A stretch of 64,000 nucleotides of DNA from Trinickia mobilis (GTDB lineage Bacteria; Pseudomonadota; Gammaproteobacteria; Burkholderiales; Burkholderiaceae). The notes below the pieces were generated by a model, which was not told the DNA's origin, ran no database searches, and worked only from the letters and a program-made list of their open reading frames with translations. The DNA is taken from NCBI RefSeq assembly GCF_017315705.1, contig NZ_JAFLRF010000007.1:214872-278871 (forward strand). The letters run 5' to 3'. The translations under genes were made by a program, and so were the position numbers. Position 1 is the first letter of the stretch, and every line of letters starts with the position of its first letter. Of the stretch, positions 8,020 to 16,319 are shown in pieces.

Positions 8020-8538
8020 TCAGACCGCCGCCGGCTTGGCGTCCGTCAGCCGTCGGCCCACGATCACGAGATCGCGCTCGACGCCGTCGAGCACCGCAAC
8101 GCGGGGCAGGCGCCCCCAGTCGTCGAACCCGAAACGGCGAAAGAGCGCGAGGCTCGGCGCATTGTGGCCGAAGATGAAGCCGAGCACGGTGTCGATGCCC
8201 AGGCTCGGGGCCACGTCGAGCGCGGCGGCGAGCAGCGTCTTGCCGAGCCCCTTGCCGCGCGCGCTGTCGTCCAGATAGATGCTCACTTCGGCCGTGCGCG
8301 AGTACGCGGGGCGCCCGTAGAAATCGGAGAAGCTGAGCCACGCGATCACGCGCCCCGCCTCCTCGACGACCCACAGCGGCCGCGCGTTCGGCCCGTGCGC
8401 GTGAAACCACGCGATGCGGCTTTCGACCGTGACCGGTTCGAGATCGGCCGTCACCTGACGCGAGGCCACGGTCGAATTGTAGATGGCGACGATCGCGGGC
8501 AAGTCGTCGAGCGTGGCGTCGCGGTAGGAAAGGCTCAT
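8020..8538 (-). CDS. GNAT family N-acetyltransferase, phosphinothricin-acetyltransferase type
   Basis: A 172-residue acetyltransferase that uses acetyl-CoA. The core has the acceptor-side YNSTVASRQVTADLEPVTV region, the SFSDFYGRPAYSRTAEVSIYL strand pair (shown up to 20 residues: FSDFYGRPAYSRTAEVSIYL), the acetyl-CoA loop ARGKGLGKTLL (about 105-115) and NAPSLALFRRFGF. This is the Pat/MddA type, which in other bacteria acetylates methionine derivatives or phosphinothricin. It almost abuts holB (stop at 8549). An alternative TTG start at 8556 would overlap the holB stop and allow translational coupling. No strong ribosome binding site is seen before either start. Confidence 0.8.
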   Translation of the reverse strand: MSLSYRDATLDDLPAIVAIYNSTVASRQVTADLEPVTVESRIAWFHAHGPNARPLWVVEEAGRVIAWLSFSDFYGRPAYSRTAEVSIYLDDSARGKGLGKTLLAAALDVAPSLGIDTVLGFIFGHNAPSLALFRRFGFDDWGRLPRVAVLDGVERDLVIVGRRLTDAKPAAV

Positions 8539-8548
8539 GGGCAGCTCG

Positions 8549-9577
8549 TTATGCAAACAGCTCGCGATAGCCGATAAACAGCGCTTCGAATACGAGGCGC
8601 GCGTTCAGCGGATGGTTTTCGACGGCGCGCTGGCGCGTGACCGTCCGCATGAAGCGCGCGAACGCGTTCGCGTCGACCTGCGCCGCACAACGCGCGAGCG
8701 CAGCCGATGCCGACGGGAAATAGCGCGGCGCCCCCGCCGTGCGCTCGGCGAGCAAATCGTAGAGCCAGCGCTGCATCCAGCCGAGCACGACCGGCACGGG
8801 CAGTTTCTGCAGCGTCTCGCCGCACGCGAAGGCATCGCAGTCGGCGCCGGCGGCGAGCTGCGTCAAGGTCCAGTCGCGCAGCACGCGGTTTTCGTCGACG
8901 GCGAGCGCGAGCGCCGCAAGCGGCGCGCCGCCCGCCTCGGCAAGGAGCGCCGCGGCGTCTTCGACGCCTTGCGCCGCGAGCCATTGCGCCGCCGTCTCGG
9001 GAGCCGGCGTCGACATCGGCCATTGACGGCAGCGGCTCACGATCGTCGGCAGCAGCCGGTCGACGCGCGCCGACACCATCAAGAACACCACCCCGGCGGG
9101 CGGTTCCTCCAGCGTCTTCAAAAGCGCGTTGGACGCGGCGACGTTCAGCGCCTCGGCCGGGTATGCCACGACGACGCGCGCCCCGCCCCGATGCGAACCG
9201 ACGCCGACGAAATCGAGCAGCGCACGCACTTGCTCGATCTTGATTTCCTTGCTCGGCGTCTTCGTCTTCTTGCCGTCGTCGGCATCCGCTTTATCGTCGT
9301 CGGCGGCCGCCGCCGGGCCCGCCTCGGCGGCCAGCGCCTCGGGCAGCAAGATCCGGTAGTCGGGGTGATTGCCTTGCACGAACCAATTGCACGCGGCGCA
9401 CGTGCCGCAAGGTTCGCCGTTCGCGGCGGGCGATTCGCACAAGAGCCCTTGCGCGAGATGTTGCGCGAAGCGCAGCTTGCCGATGCCGGCTTGGCCGTAC
9501 AGCAAAAGCGCATGCGGCCACTGTGCGCGCAACTGTTGCAGACGGTTCCAGTCGTCGGTTTGCCACGGGTAAATCAT
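8549..9577 (-). CDS. holB: DNA polymerase III subunit delta'
   Basis: A 342-residue clamp-loader subunit of the replicative polymerase. The Walker A-like loop is GQAGIGK (about 27-33), without need for ATP hydrolysis in this subunit. A zinc module with four cysteines follows (CESPAANGEPCGTCAAC). The sensor region shows NALLKTLEEPP, and VSRCRQWP matches the SRC motif. A Burkholderia-style Asp/Lys-rich insertion is present (about residues 95-110). The ATG at 9577 opens MIYPWQTDDW. The longer in-frame ORF reaching back towards tmk lacks family similarity. It lies 46 bases after tmk. Confidence 0.9.
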   Translation of the reverse strand: MIYPWQTDDWNRLQQLRAQWPHALLLYGQAGIGKLRFAQHLAQGLLCESPAANGEPCGTCAACNWFVQGNHPDYRILLPEALAAEAGPAAAADDDKADADDGKKTKTPSKEIKIEQVRALLDFVGVGSHRGGARVVVAYPAEALNVAASNALLKTLEEPPAGVVFLMVSARVDRLLPTIVSRCRQWPMSTPAPETAAQWLAAQGVEDAAALLAEAGGAPLAALALAVDENRVLRDWTLTQLAAGADCDAFACGETLQKLPVPVVLGWMQRWLYDLLAERTAGAPRYFPSASAALARCAAQVDANAFARFMRTVTRQRAVENHPLNARLVFEALFIGYRELFA

Positions 9578-9623
9578 GTTCGGCTTTCGTTCGCTAGACG
9601 GTTGTAAAGGGGAATGCGGCGGA

Positions 9624-10250
9624 TCACGCGGTGAGGCTCGCGATGAGGCCTTCGAGCGTTTCCTGGATGCGCGGGATGCTTTGCGTCGCGTCGACGATCG
9701 CAAACCGGTGCGGCGCCTCTTCCGCGCGCCGCAGGTATTCGGCGCGTGTGCGCGTGAAAAACGCTTCCGATTCGCGCTCGAACTTGTCGGGCGCGCGCGC
9801 GGCGCCTCGCCGCTCGCTTGCGGTATCGGTCGGCACGTCGAACAGCACGGTCAAATCCGGCCCGAAGCCGCCCTGCACCCAGCGCTCGAGCGCTTCGAGC
9901 TTGTCTCGCGGCAAGCCGCGGCCGCCGCCCTGATACGCGAACGTCGCGTCAGTGAAGCGGTCCGAGAGCACCCAGTCGCCGCGCGCGAGCGCCGGCTCGA
10001 TCACAAGCGCCAGGTGCTCGCTGCGTGCCGCGAACATCAGGAGCGCCTCGGTCTCCAGATTCATCGGCTGATGCAGCAGCATCTCGCGCAGCGCTTCGCC
10101 AAGCGGCGTGCCGCCCGGCTCGCGCGTGACGACCACCGCGCGCCCCGAAGGCGCCAGCGACGCTGCGAGGCGCTCGCGAAACCAAGTCAGGTGCGTGGTC
10201 TTGCCCGCACCGTCGATGCCTTCGAACGTAATGAATTTCCCGCGCGCCAT
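9624..10250 (-). CDS. tmk: Thymidylate kinase
   Basis: A 208-residue enzyme that phosphorylates dTMP to dTDP. The P-loop is [12 protein letters not shown] (about 8-19), the DR(Y/F) motif is [18 protein letters not shown] (about 94-111), and the lid region has the basic cluster [32 protein letters not shown] is the dTMP-binding segment. It sits between mltG (3-base gap) and holB in one transcription unit, the usual order in beta-proteobacteria. Confidence 0.95.
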   Translation of the reverse strand: MARGKFITFEGIDGAGKTTHLTWFRERLAASLAPSGRAVVVTREPGGTPLGEALREMLLHQPMNLETEALLMFAARSEHLALVIEPALARGDWVLSDRFTDATFAYQGGGRGLPRDKLEALERWVQGGFGPDLTVLFDVPTDTASERRGAARAPDKFERESEAFFTRTRAEYLRRAEEAPHRFAIVDATQSIPRIQETLEGLIASLTA

Positions 10251-10253
10251 CGT

Positions 10254-11273
10254 TTATTGACCTCGAATGTATTTGTCGACGGCCTTGTTGTGGTCGTCGA
10301 GCGTGTCTGAGAACTCGCTCGTGCCGTCGCCGCGCGAAACGAAGTAGAGCGCGCTGCTTGGCGCCGGGTTCATCGCCGCTTGCAACGAGGCGGCGCCCGG
10401 CAGGGCGATCGGCGTGGGCGGCAGGCCGGTACGCGTGTACGTATTGTAGGGAGTGTCGGTCTGGAGATCGCGCTTCTTCAGGTGGCCGGCATAGGCGTCG
10501 CCCATGCCGTAGATGACCGTCGGATCGGTCTGCAGCGGCATGCCCACGCGCAGGCGGTTGTCGAACACGGCCGCGACGAGCGGCCGGTCGCTCGCCTTGC
10601 CCGTTTCCTTTTCGATCAGCGACGCCATGATCAGCGCCTCATAAGGCGTCTTGTAAGGCAGACCCGGCGCACGCGCCGACCACGCTTCGTTCAAGCGCAG
10701 CTTCATGAGCTTGTAGGCGCGGCGGTAGAGGTCGAGGTCGCTCGTGTCCTTGTCGAACAGATACGTATCCGGAAAGAACAGACCCTCGGCGTTGGCCAGG
10801 CCCGTTTCGGTCGCGCCGATCGCCGTCAGAAGATCGGCGTCGCTCATGCCGGCGGTGTCGTGCTTGACAGCCGGGTTCGCGTCGATTTCTGCGCGCATGC
10901 GCTTGAACGACCAGCCTTCGATGATCGTTGCCACGTACTCGTTCACATCGCCGCGCACCATCTTTTGCAGCAGATCGTAGGGCGTGATGCCGGTCTTGAA
11001 TTCATAGTTGCCGGATTTCACCTCGCTTTGCAGGTTCAAGATGCGCGTCATCGCGATGAAGAGCTCCGGCTCGACCGGCACGCCGCCGCGATTGAGTTGC
11101 AGCGTGACGCTGCGCACGGTGCTGTGCGGCTTGATCGTGACATCCAGCTCCGGCTGCGCTAGCGTGAGCGGGCTGATCGCCCAGTGATAGCCGCCGGCGC
11201 CGACGGCGGCAGCGAGCACGACAACAGCTGCCCCGAGGACGAGGCATTTCTTCAGAAGGGACATGCGGAACAT
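10254..11273 (-). CDS. mltG: Endolytic murein transglycosylase
   Basis: A 339-residue inner-membrane YceG protein that cleaves nascent peptidoglycan glycan strands. It has one N-terminal membrane segment (about residues 8-30), then a LysM-like region with TVRSVTLQLNRGGV, and the catalytic YceG domain. The catalytic glutamate lies in ASLIEKETG (about residue 220), with FDNRLRVGMPLQTDPTV and YNTYTRTGLPPTPIALPG following. Two ATG codons nine bases apart (11273, 11264) are possible. It heads the mltG-tmk-holB unit and is divergent from ygfZ. Confidence 0.92.
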   Translation of the reverse strand: MFRMSLLKKCLVLGAAVVVLAAAVGAGGYHWAISPLTLAQPELDVTIKPHSTVRSVTLQLNRGGVPVEPELFIAMTRILNLQSEVKSGNYEFKTGITPYDLLQKMVRGDVNEYVATIIEGWSFKRMRAEIDANPAVKHDTAGMSDADLLTAIGATETGLANAEGLFFPDTYLFDKDTSDLDLYRRAYKLMKLRLNEAWSARAPGLPYKTPYEALIMASLIEKETGKASDRPLVAAVFDNRLRVGMPLQTDPTVIYGMGDAYAGHLKKRDLQTDTPYNTYTRTGLPPTPIALPGAASLQAAMNPAPSSALYFVSRGDGTSEFSDTLDDHNKAVDKYIRGQ

Positions 11274-11291
11274 GGCTCAGAGGGACCTCAT

Positions 11292-11321
11292 ATAATAACT
11301 GCTCGCCTACGCCAAAGTCAG
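11292..11321 (-). promoter_or_regulatory. Possible sigma70 promoter for mltG-tmk-holB
   Basis: On the minus strand, CTGACT (11321-11316) and TATTAT (11297-11292) are separated by 18 bases and lie just upstream of mltG in the only AT-rich part of the 69-base divergent gap. TATAAT on the plus strand overlaps the same bases, so the element could also serve ygfZ. Confidence 0.35.
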
Positions 11322-11342
11322 GATTGACTGCATACCGATTCC

Positions 11343-12431
11343 ATGAATGTCCCCAACACTTCAGCGACTCCCGCGCCGGCCGTAACGGCACCTAACGCGG
11401 CAAGCCACGCGCCAACCCACGCAACCGCCGCTCCGTTGCCGCTCCTGCCCCGGCCCGCCGCCGTCGAATTCGAGGCCGTCCTCGAACGCGGCGCCTACAC
11501 GACGCTTACGCAGTTCGGCGTAATCGACGTGCACGGCGACGATGCCGCCAGCTTCCTGCACAGCCAGCTCACCAACGATGTCCAGCATCTCGATGCCGCC
11601 ACCGCACGCCTCGCCGGCTATTGCTCGCCGAAGGGGCGCCTGCTCGCGTCGTTTCTGAGCTGGCGTACGGGCGACACGATCCGCCTGCTGATTTCGAAGG
11701 ATCTGCAAGCGGCAGTGCAAAAGCGCCTGTCGATGTTCGTGCTGCGCGCGAAAGCCAAGCTCGCGGATGCGAGCGCGCAACTGACGGTGGTCGGTCTCGC
11801 CGGCGACGTCAGGAAAGCGCTGTCGCAGGTCTTCGATGCGCTGCCCGACGCCGTGCACGTCCAGGTCGACGGCCCCGCCGGTTCGCTGATCCGCGTGCCC
11901 GATGCCGAAGGCCGTGCGCGCTATCTGTGGATCGGGCCGCAGGCGGAAGTCGCCGCGCGCCGGCCGTTGCTCGACGGCACGCTCACGCAGGTCACGCCTG
12001 CCGTGTGGGACTGGCTCGATATCCGCGCGGGCGAGCCGCGCATCACGCGGCCGGTCGTCGAGCAGTTCGTCCCGCAGATGGTCAACTTCGACGTGCTCGG
12101 CGGCGTGAACTTCCGCAAGGGTTGCTATCCGGGCCAGGAGATCGTCGCGCGCAGTCAGTACCGGGGCACGATCAAGCGGCGCATGGCGCTTGCGAACGTC
12201 GCCGGGGAGTTGGCGGAGGTCGGCGCCGGCGGCGAACTCTTTCATTCGGACGATCCCGGCCAGCCGTGCGGACAGATCGTCAATGCGGCGTCGGCCCCGG
12301 AAGGCGGCGTCGACGCGCTCGTCGAGATCAAGCTCGCGGCGCTAGAGAGCGGCTCGGTGCATCTGGGCGCGGCGGATGGCCCCGTGCTGCGTTTCCTGCC
12401 CCTGCCGTATTCGTTGCCGGCCGACGTTTGA
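11343..12431 (+). CDS. ygfZ: YgfZ/GcvT-domain folate-binding protein
   Basis: A 362-residue folate-dependent protein that helps assemble or repair iron-sulfur clusters in certain enzymes (known for E. coli YgfZ). The family signature K-G-C-Y-x-G-Q-E appears as KGCYPGQEIVAR near residue 260. An N-terminal GcvT-like domain carries ALTxxGVIDVHGDDAASFLHSQ-type features (FGVIDVHGDDAASFLHSQLT). The N-terminus has an Ala/Pro-rich extension of about 40 residues before the domain, and a start further inside is possible. It is divergent from mltG and followed 10 bases later by the NRDE gene, probably an operon. Confidence 0.9.
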   Translation: MNVPNTSATPAPAVTAPNAASHAPTHATAAPLPLLPRPAAVEFEAVLERGAYTTLTQFGVIDVHGDDAASFLHSQLTNDVQHLDAATARLAGYCSPKGRLLASFLSWRTGDTIRLLISKDLQAAVQKRLSMFVLRAKAKLADASAQLTVVGLAGDVRKALSQVFDALPDAVHVQVDGPAGSLIRVPDAEGRARYLWIGPQAEVAARRPLLDGTLTQVTPAVWDWLDIRAGEPRITRPVVEQFVPQMVNFDVLGGVNFRKGCYPGQEIVARSQYRGTIKRRMALANVAGELAEVGAGGELFHSDDPGQPCGQIVNAASAPEGGVDALVEIKLAALESGSVHLGAADGPVLRFLPLPYSLPADV

Positions 12432-12441
12432 TACCCGCGCG

Positions 12442-13266
12442 ATGTGCCTGATCGTCTTCCACTGGCGGCCCGCCGCCGGACACGGCCCGCTCCTTACGCT
12501 GACCGCCAATCGCGACGAATACTTTCGACGCACGGCCGATCCGCTCGCCTGGTGGGCCGATGCGCCCGACCTCCTCGCCGGACGCGATCTGACGGCGGGC
12601 GGCACCTGGTTGGGGGTGTCGCGCGACGGACGCTTCGCGGCGCTCACGAACTACCGCGCGCCGAACGACATGCGCCCGGACGCGCCGACGCGCGGCACGC
12701 TTGTGTCGGCGTATCTGCAGGGCGCCCCGCTCGCGCCGCTCGACTACCTTCATCGAGTCGCCGAAAACGGCGCCGCCTACAACGGGTTCAATCTGCTCAT
12801 CGGCGATTTCACGCGGCGCGAACTCGGCTGGTATTGCAATCGCTCGTCGGCCGCGCCGATCCTGCTCGATGCGGGCGTGCACGCAATTTCGAACGCCGTG
12901 CTCGATACGCCGTGGCCGAAGCTCGTGAGAAAGCGCGACGAATTGCGCAAGCTGCTGGAGCGCGATCCGGCGCCGCCGCTTGCTTCGCTGATGGAATTGA
13001 TGCGCGACCCGCGCACCGCACACGACGACGAATTGCCGTCGACGGGCCTCACGCTGGAGCGGGAGCGCGCGCTGTCGGCGGCCTTCATCGAGACCGCGGA
13101 ATACGGCACGCGCGGCACGACGGCGCTGCGGGTGAATGTGCGCGGCGCGGGCTGGCATGTCGATATCGCCGAGCGCAGCGACGACGACGGCACGCATCAG
13201 CTCGCGCGGCCCGGCAACTTCGAGCGATCGTTCGCGTTCGAGATCGAGCGGATCGCGCGCGGCTGA
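12442..13266 (+). CDS. NRDE/TANGO2 family protein
   Basis: A 274-residue protein of the TANGO2 family (DUF833), recognised by the N-terminal MCLIVFHW start and the NRDE motif in LLTLTANRDEYFRR (about residues 20-33). TAGGTWLGVSRDGRFAALTN and GFNLLIGD follow, both typical of the family. TANGO2-like proteins have been linked to haem handling and Golgi organisation in eukaryotes, but the bacterial role is unsettled. The start is fixed by the conserved MCxI N-terminus. It follows ygfZ by ten bases. Its 3' end borders the transposase scar. Confidence 0.85.
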   Translation: MCLIVFHWRPAAGHGPLLTLTANRDEYFRRTADPLAWWADAPDLLAGRDLTAGGTWLGVSRDGRFAALTNYRAPNDMRPDAPTRGTLVSAYLQGAPLAPLDYLHRVAENGAAYNGFNLLIGDFTRRELGWYCNRSSAAPILLDAGVHAISNAVLDTPWPKLVRKRDELRKLLERDPAPPLASLMELMRDPRTAHDDELPSTGLTLERERALSAAFIETAEYGTRGTTALRVNVRGAGWHVDIAERSDDDGTHQLARPGNFERSFAFEIERIARG

Positions 13267-13269
13267 AGT

Positions 13270-13745
13270 AACGCCGGCAAGGTATTGGCGGCGACATGGA
13301 CTTCCTTGAGTCCGAGCCGGATCGCCTTGGCGCCGGGTTCGCCAATGCCCTTGTGGCCGAGGAAGCCACCCAAGCGCGCGATCGAGCGTAACACTCGTTA
13401 AGCTTGGGCTTAGCCGACTGCTTGACGTGGGTAAGCCGATACGCGCCGCGAATCTCGTCGGGATCGAAGAACAGTTCGGCATCCAGATCTTGGCAAGTGC
13501 GTCCCATACGCATCAAGTGTGCGAGAAGCGCCAAGCTGCCACCAGAAACCGCTCCAAGGCCCGCTCGAGCCGCTCAATCGTGCCCAGTTGCAATGCCTCC
13601 ACGCGGCAACCTCATTCTTCAAAACGCGGAACAAGATCTCAGCTTCGCACCCTCAGGCAAAGCCCGGTCATGGGCCGCGCGAATCAGCCAGTCTGCCAGT
13701 GCGCCCAACTCCTGCGCCCGCAGCATCAGCGCCAGCATGCCCGCC
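13270..13745 (-). pseudogene. IS4-family transposase, degenerate C-terminal remnant
   Basis: Read on the minus strand through three frames, the stretch spells pieces of one transposase: LALMLRAQELGALADWLIRA with AAHDRALPEGAKL, then VEALQLGTIERLERALERFL, then LMRMGRTCQDLDAELFFDPD with EIRGAYRLTHVKQSAKPKLN, then LRSIARLGGFLGHKG. Frameshifts lie near 13605, 13535 and 13394. The order and spacing match the C-terminal half of IS4-type transposases seen in Burkholderia. No N-terminal part or inverted repeats were found, so the element is dead. Confidence 0.75.
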
Positions 13746-13789
13746 TCGCGAAGGCGAACGTCTGCGCCGCCTCGCCGGCGGATACGCGC

Positions 13790-13941
13790 ACGCGACGGAT
13801 CAACCAGCGCAACCCATTGAATATTTCTTGCAGATCATGTCGGCGTTGCGCACCGTCTTCTCGCACCAGTGTCAAATACGGCACCACGAACGACCACTCC
13901 TCGTCGCTCACATCACTCGGGTAAGGCTTGCGGGATTTCAT
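13790..13941 (-). pseudogene. IS5-type transposase, N-terminal fragment
   Basis: The minus strand from an ATG at 13941 encodes MKSRKPYPSDVSDEEWSFVV, continuing PYLTLVREDGAQRRHDLQEI and FNGLRWLIR. This is the N-terminus of an IS5-family (IS1031/IS427-like) transposase. Similarity stops after about 50 residues, and the frame then runs into the IS4 remnant. No catalytic part is left. Confidence 0.75.
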
Positions 13942-14081
13942 CCCCGCAAACAGGCTGAACAGCCGCGCCGTGTTCCTGGCCAGCTTATAGCGCACCTTGC
14001 GATGACGAAGCAGGATCTTGATGTTATGAAACCGATGCTCGATCCGAGCGCAAATCCGCGCCTTGGTTCGCTCCAGCATGA
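13942..14081 (-). pseudogene. IS5-family transposase, C-terminal fragment
   Basis: The minus strand encodes LERTKARICARIEHRFHNIK followed by ILLRHRKVRYKLARNTARLF and SLFAG, the C-terminal end of an IS5-family DDE transposase (compare the usual RARxEHxFxxIK...KVRYxGLxKNTAxLxxLFAL). It is joined in frame to the N-terminus of a second IS5-type transposase, so the junction is a fusion of two different elements. Confidence 0.65.
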
Positions 14082-14452
14082 ATGCACAAGAATATTCCAA
14101 TGCATTTGCTATTGAAGATTTATTGTTGGCGTGCTTTTTTCGTAATTCAGCAAAGAAATTGACCCAACAAGCATCAGATGACCGCCTCATTTGTGCCATA
14201 AGAGCGTCTTGCCACATGAAGCAATCCCCCCCAACCCAATCACTCGTCAGCGGATCACTTACGCCGAGACAGCTAGAAATAGCGCGGCATATCATTGCTG
14301 GCCGAACGGCGAGTGAAATATCTCAACGACTCGGTCTGTCGCGTCGAACCATTGAGACGCACGTTGACAATATGAAATCGAAGCTCGGCTGTATGAACAG
14401 AACAGAGCTAATTTTGCGACTTTCACATCTTGAAATAGCGGGGCCGCCATAA
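14078..14452 (+). CDS. LuxR/GerE-type helix-turn-helix domain protein, probably truncated
   Basis: About 124 residues. The C-terminal 60 form a clear LuxR-type HTH: LTPRQLEIARHIIAGRTASE, then ISQRLGLSRRTIETHVDNMK and SKLGCMNRTELILRLSHLE. The N-terminal half (about 55 residues) has no recognised sensor domain and its start overlaps the IS5 fragment. The sensor part of a longer regulator was therefore probably lost to the insertion. GC content is clearly lower than in the neighbours, which suggests foreign origin. Expression and function are doubtful. The 278 bases after it hold nothing recognisable. Confidence 0.6.
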   Translation: MNAQEYSNAFAIEDLLLACFFRNSAKKLTQQASDDRLICAIRASCHMKQSPPTQSLVSGSLTPRQLEIARHIIAGRTASEISQRLGLSRRTIETHVDNMKSKLGCMNRTELILRLSHLEIAGPP

Positions 14453-14730
14453 GATGCTGGATAGGCAAAAAACCCTTCTCCTGACCATTGCCTTATAAAA
14501 CCCGAGACAGAGCGAGCCGATTTCAATGATTTCATTGTTCGCCTAGGGGAAACGCTGATCAAAGAGTTCATTGCCTGCGTGGCCATGCCCTCGCGAGTCA
14601 CGCGCGCAGTTGCGCCAGCCGCTGCTGCGCGGCCTCCCGCAGCTTGCGCTCGGAGTCGCGCAGCAACCGCCTTAACACTGTGCGCTGGCGTTTGAGCACT
14701 GGACACAGACGCCCGAACGGAGCGAAAAGC

Positions 14731-15186
14731 TCAAGCCTCGGCTTCCGGCCCGCGCAGCACGCGCACCATCTGCACATGCGGTATGCCGGCCTCCTCGAAT
14801 TCCTCTCCGATGACCGCAAAGCCGTGCCGCAGATAAAACGGCACTGCGGAACGCTGCGCGTAGAGCTCGACATGCGCGTCTCCGCGCTGCTGGGCATGGC
14901 CGATCAACGTTTCGAGCACGCACGAACCGACGCCGCCGCGCCGCGCTTCGCGCAGCACCGCCATGCGGCCGATCGCGCCCGTCGCAAGCAAGCGCCCCGT
15001 ACCGACCGGATGACGCTCGCCGAGCCGCTCGCTGTACGCGACGGCATGCAGCGCATCGGTGTCGGCCGCGTCCCATTCGAGGTCCGCCGGAATTTGCTGC
15101 TCTCGCACGAAGACTGCGTCGCGCACGCGCGCGGCGTCGGGACCGAGCGTCGCCCAGTCGCCTACGTGCAGGATGATCTTGCTCAT
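14731..15186 (-). CDS. GNAT family N-acetyltransferase (ElaA-like)
   Basis: A 151-residue acetyltransferase. The N-terminal part VRDAVFVREQQIPADLEWD is typical of the ElaA/YjdJ group. The acetyl-CoA loop appears as EARRGGVGSCVLETLI (about residues 80-95), and YAQRSAVPFYLRHGFAVIGEE (about 112-132; split here as AQRSAVPFYLRHGF) is the C-terminal GNAT strand. A GGGGAG site lies six bases before the ATG. The substrate is unknown. It is last in a minus-strand series after the HSL-type hydrolase (56-base gap). Confidence 0.8.
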   Translation of the reverse strand: MSKIILHVGDWATLGPDAARVRDAVFVREQQIPADLEWDAADTDALHAVAYSERLGERHPVGTGRLLATGAIGRMAVLREARRGGVGSCVLETLIGHAQQRGDAHVELYAQRSAVPFYLRHGFAVIGEEFEEAGIPHVQMVRVLRGPEAEA

Positions 15187-15242
15187 CGACGTCTCCCCGG
15201 CGCATGCGCGCATTGCGCGGCAAGCGCCGTCTTTGCCTGACT

Positions 15243-16202
15243 TCAATCCGCCTCGAATGCAGCGCGCAGCGCGGCCGCCGCTTCGGCATGCGCGCACGCC
15301 ACCTCCGGCACGAAGCCGCCCATCTTGAAGAACTCGTGAATCATGCCCGCGTAGCGCTTGAGCGTCACGACGTTGCCCTCTCCCGCCAGTTTTTCGGCGT
15401 ACGCCGCGCCTTCGTCGGAAAGCGGATCGTATTCGGCCGTCGCGATCCACGCAGGCGCCACGCCGCGAAACGACGGCGCATTGCGCGTGCCGTCGAGCGG
15501 CGCGAAGCGCCAGTCGTCGCGATCGGACGCATCGCGCAGATACTGCCCGAAAAACCACTGGATCGTCTCGCCGGACAATAAAAAACCGTCGCCGAGGCGC
15601 AAATGTGAATCTGTCGCCTGATGCCCGGTCGTGCCGGGATAGATCAGGAGCTGCAACGCGAGCTCGAGTCCGGCGTCGCGGGCGAGCACCGCGCAGACCG
15701 TCGCCAGCGTGCCGCCCGCGCTGTCGCCGCCGACGGCGAGCCGCGTGGCGTCCACGCCGTACGTCGCCGCGTTTTCGGCGAGCCAGGCGAGCGCGTCGAA
15801 CGCATCGTCGACGGCGGTCGGAAACTTGTGCTCGGGCGCGAGGCGATAGTCGACCGACAACACGCCGCAGCGCGCATCGCGCGCGAACATGCGGCACAGC
15901 GCGTCGTGCGTGTTGACGCTGCCGACCGTGAAGCCGCCGCCGTGGAAGTAGACGAGCGCGGGCGCGGGTTCCGCCCAGCTCGGCTCGGTTGGCTGATAAA
16001 GACGCGCGCGGATGTGCGCGCCGTCGCGCGTCGGCACGTCGAGATCCTCGACGGAGAACATCCGCGCCGCAGCGATCTCGAGAATCGGCGCGCTCTTTTC
16101 ATACGAGGCGCGGGCGGCCTGCGGTGCCAGGTCGTGATACGCGGGACGCTTGGCGCGAGCAATCATGTCGAGCACCTGCTCGACTTTGGGGTTAAGCGGC
16201 AT
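15243..16202 (-). CDS. Alpha/beta hydrolase, hormone-sensitive lipase family
   Basis: A 319-residue esterase. The oxyanion-hole motif HGGG is in LVYFHGGGFTVGS (about residue 82), and the nucleophile elbow is GGDSAGG (about 155). The catalytic acid region is AEYDPLSDEGAAYAEKL and the histidine is in GMIHEFFKMG. It hydrolyses short acyl esters or lactones, and the natural substrate is unknown. MPLNPKVEQVLDMI at 16202 is the typical family start, and the longer frame was rejected. It lies downstream of the SDR gene in the same direction with a gap of about 117 bases. Confidence 0.88.
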   Translation of the reverse strand: MPLNPKVEQVLDMIARAKRPAYHDLAPQAARASYEKSAPILEIAAARMFSVEDLDVPTRDGAHIRARLYQPTEPSWAEPAPALVYFHGGGFTVGSVNTHDALCRMFARDARCGVLSVDYRLAPEHKFPTAVDDAFDALAWLAENAATYGVDATRLAVGGDSAGGTLATVCAVLARDAGLELALQLLIYPGTTGHQATDSHLRLGDGFLLSGETIQWFFGQYLRDASDRDDWRFAPLDGTRNAPSFRGVAPAWIATAEYDPLSDEGAAYAEKLAGEGNVVTLKRYAGMIHEFFKMGGFVPEVACAHAEAAAALRAAFEAD

Positions 16203-16319
16203 CGTGAAATACGGCGTTGCGGGACGCCGTGCGCCGCCCATGGGTGAAAGCAGCGGGAAATCGAGCGCCGGATGACGCCACGATCAAAAGTCGGCGCGTT
16301 GCCGGCAAGCGCCGCTCCG

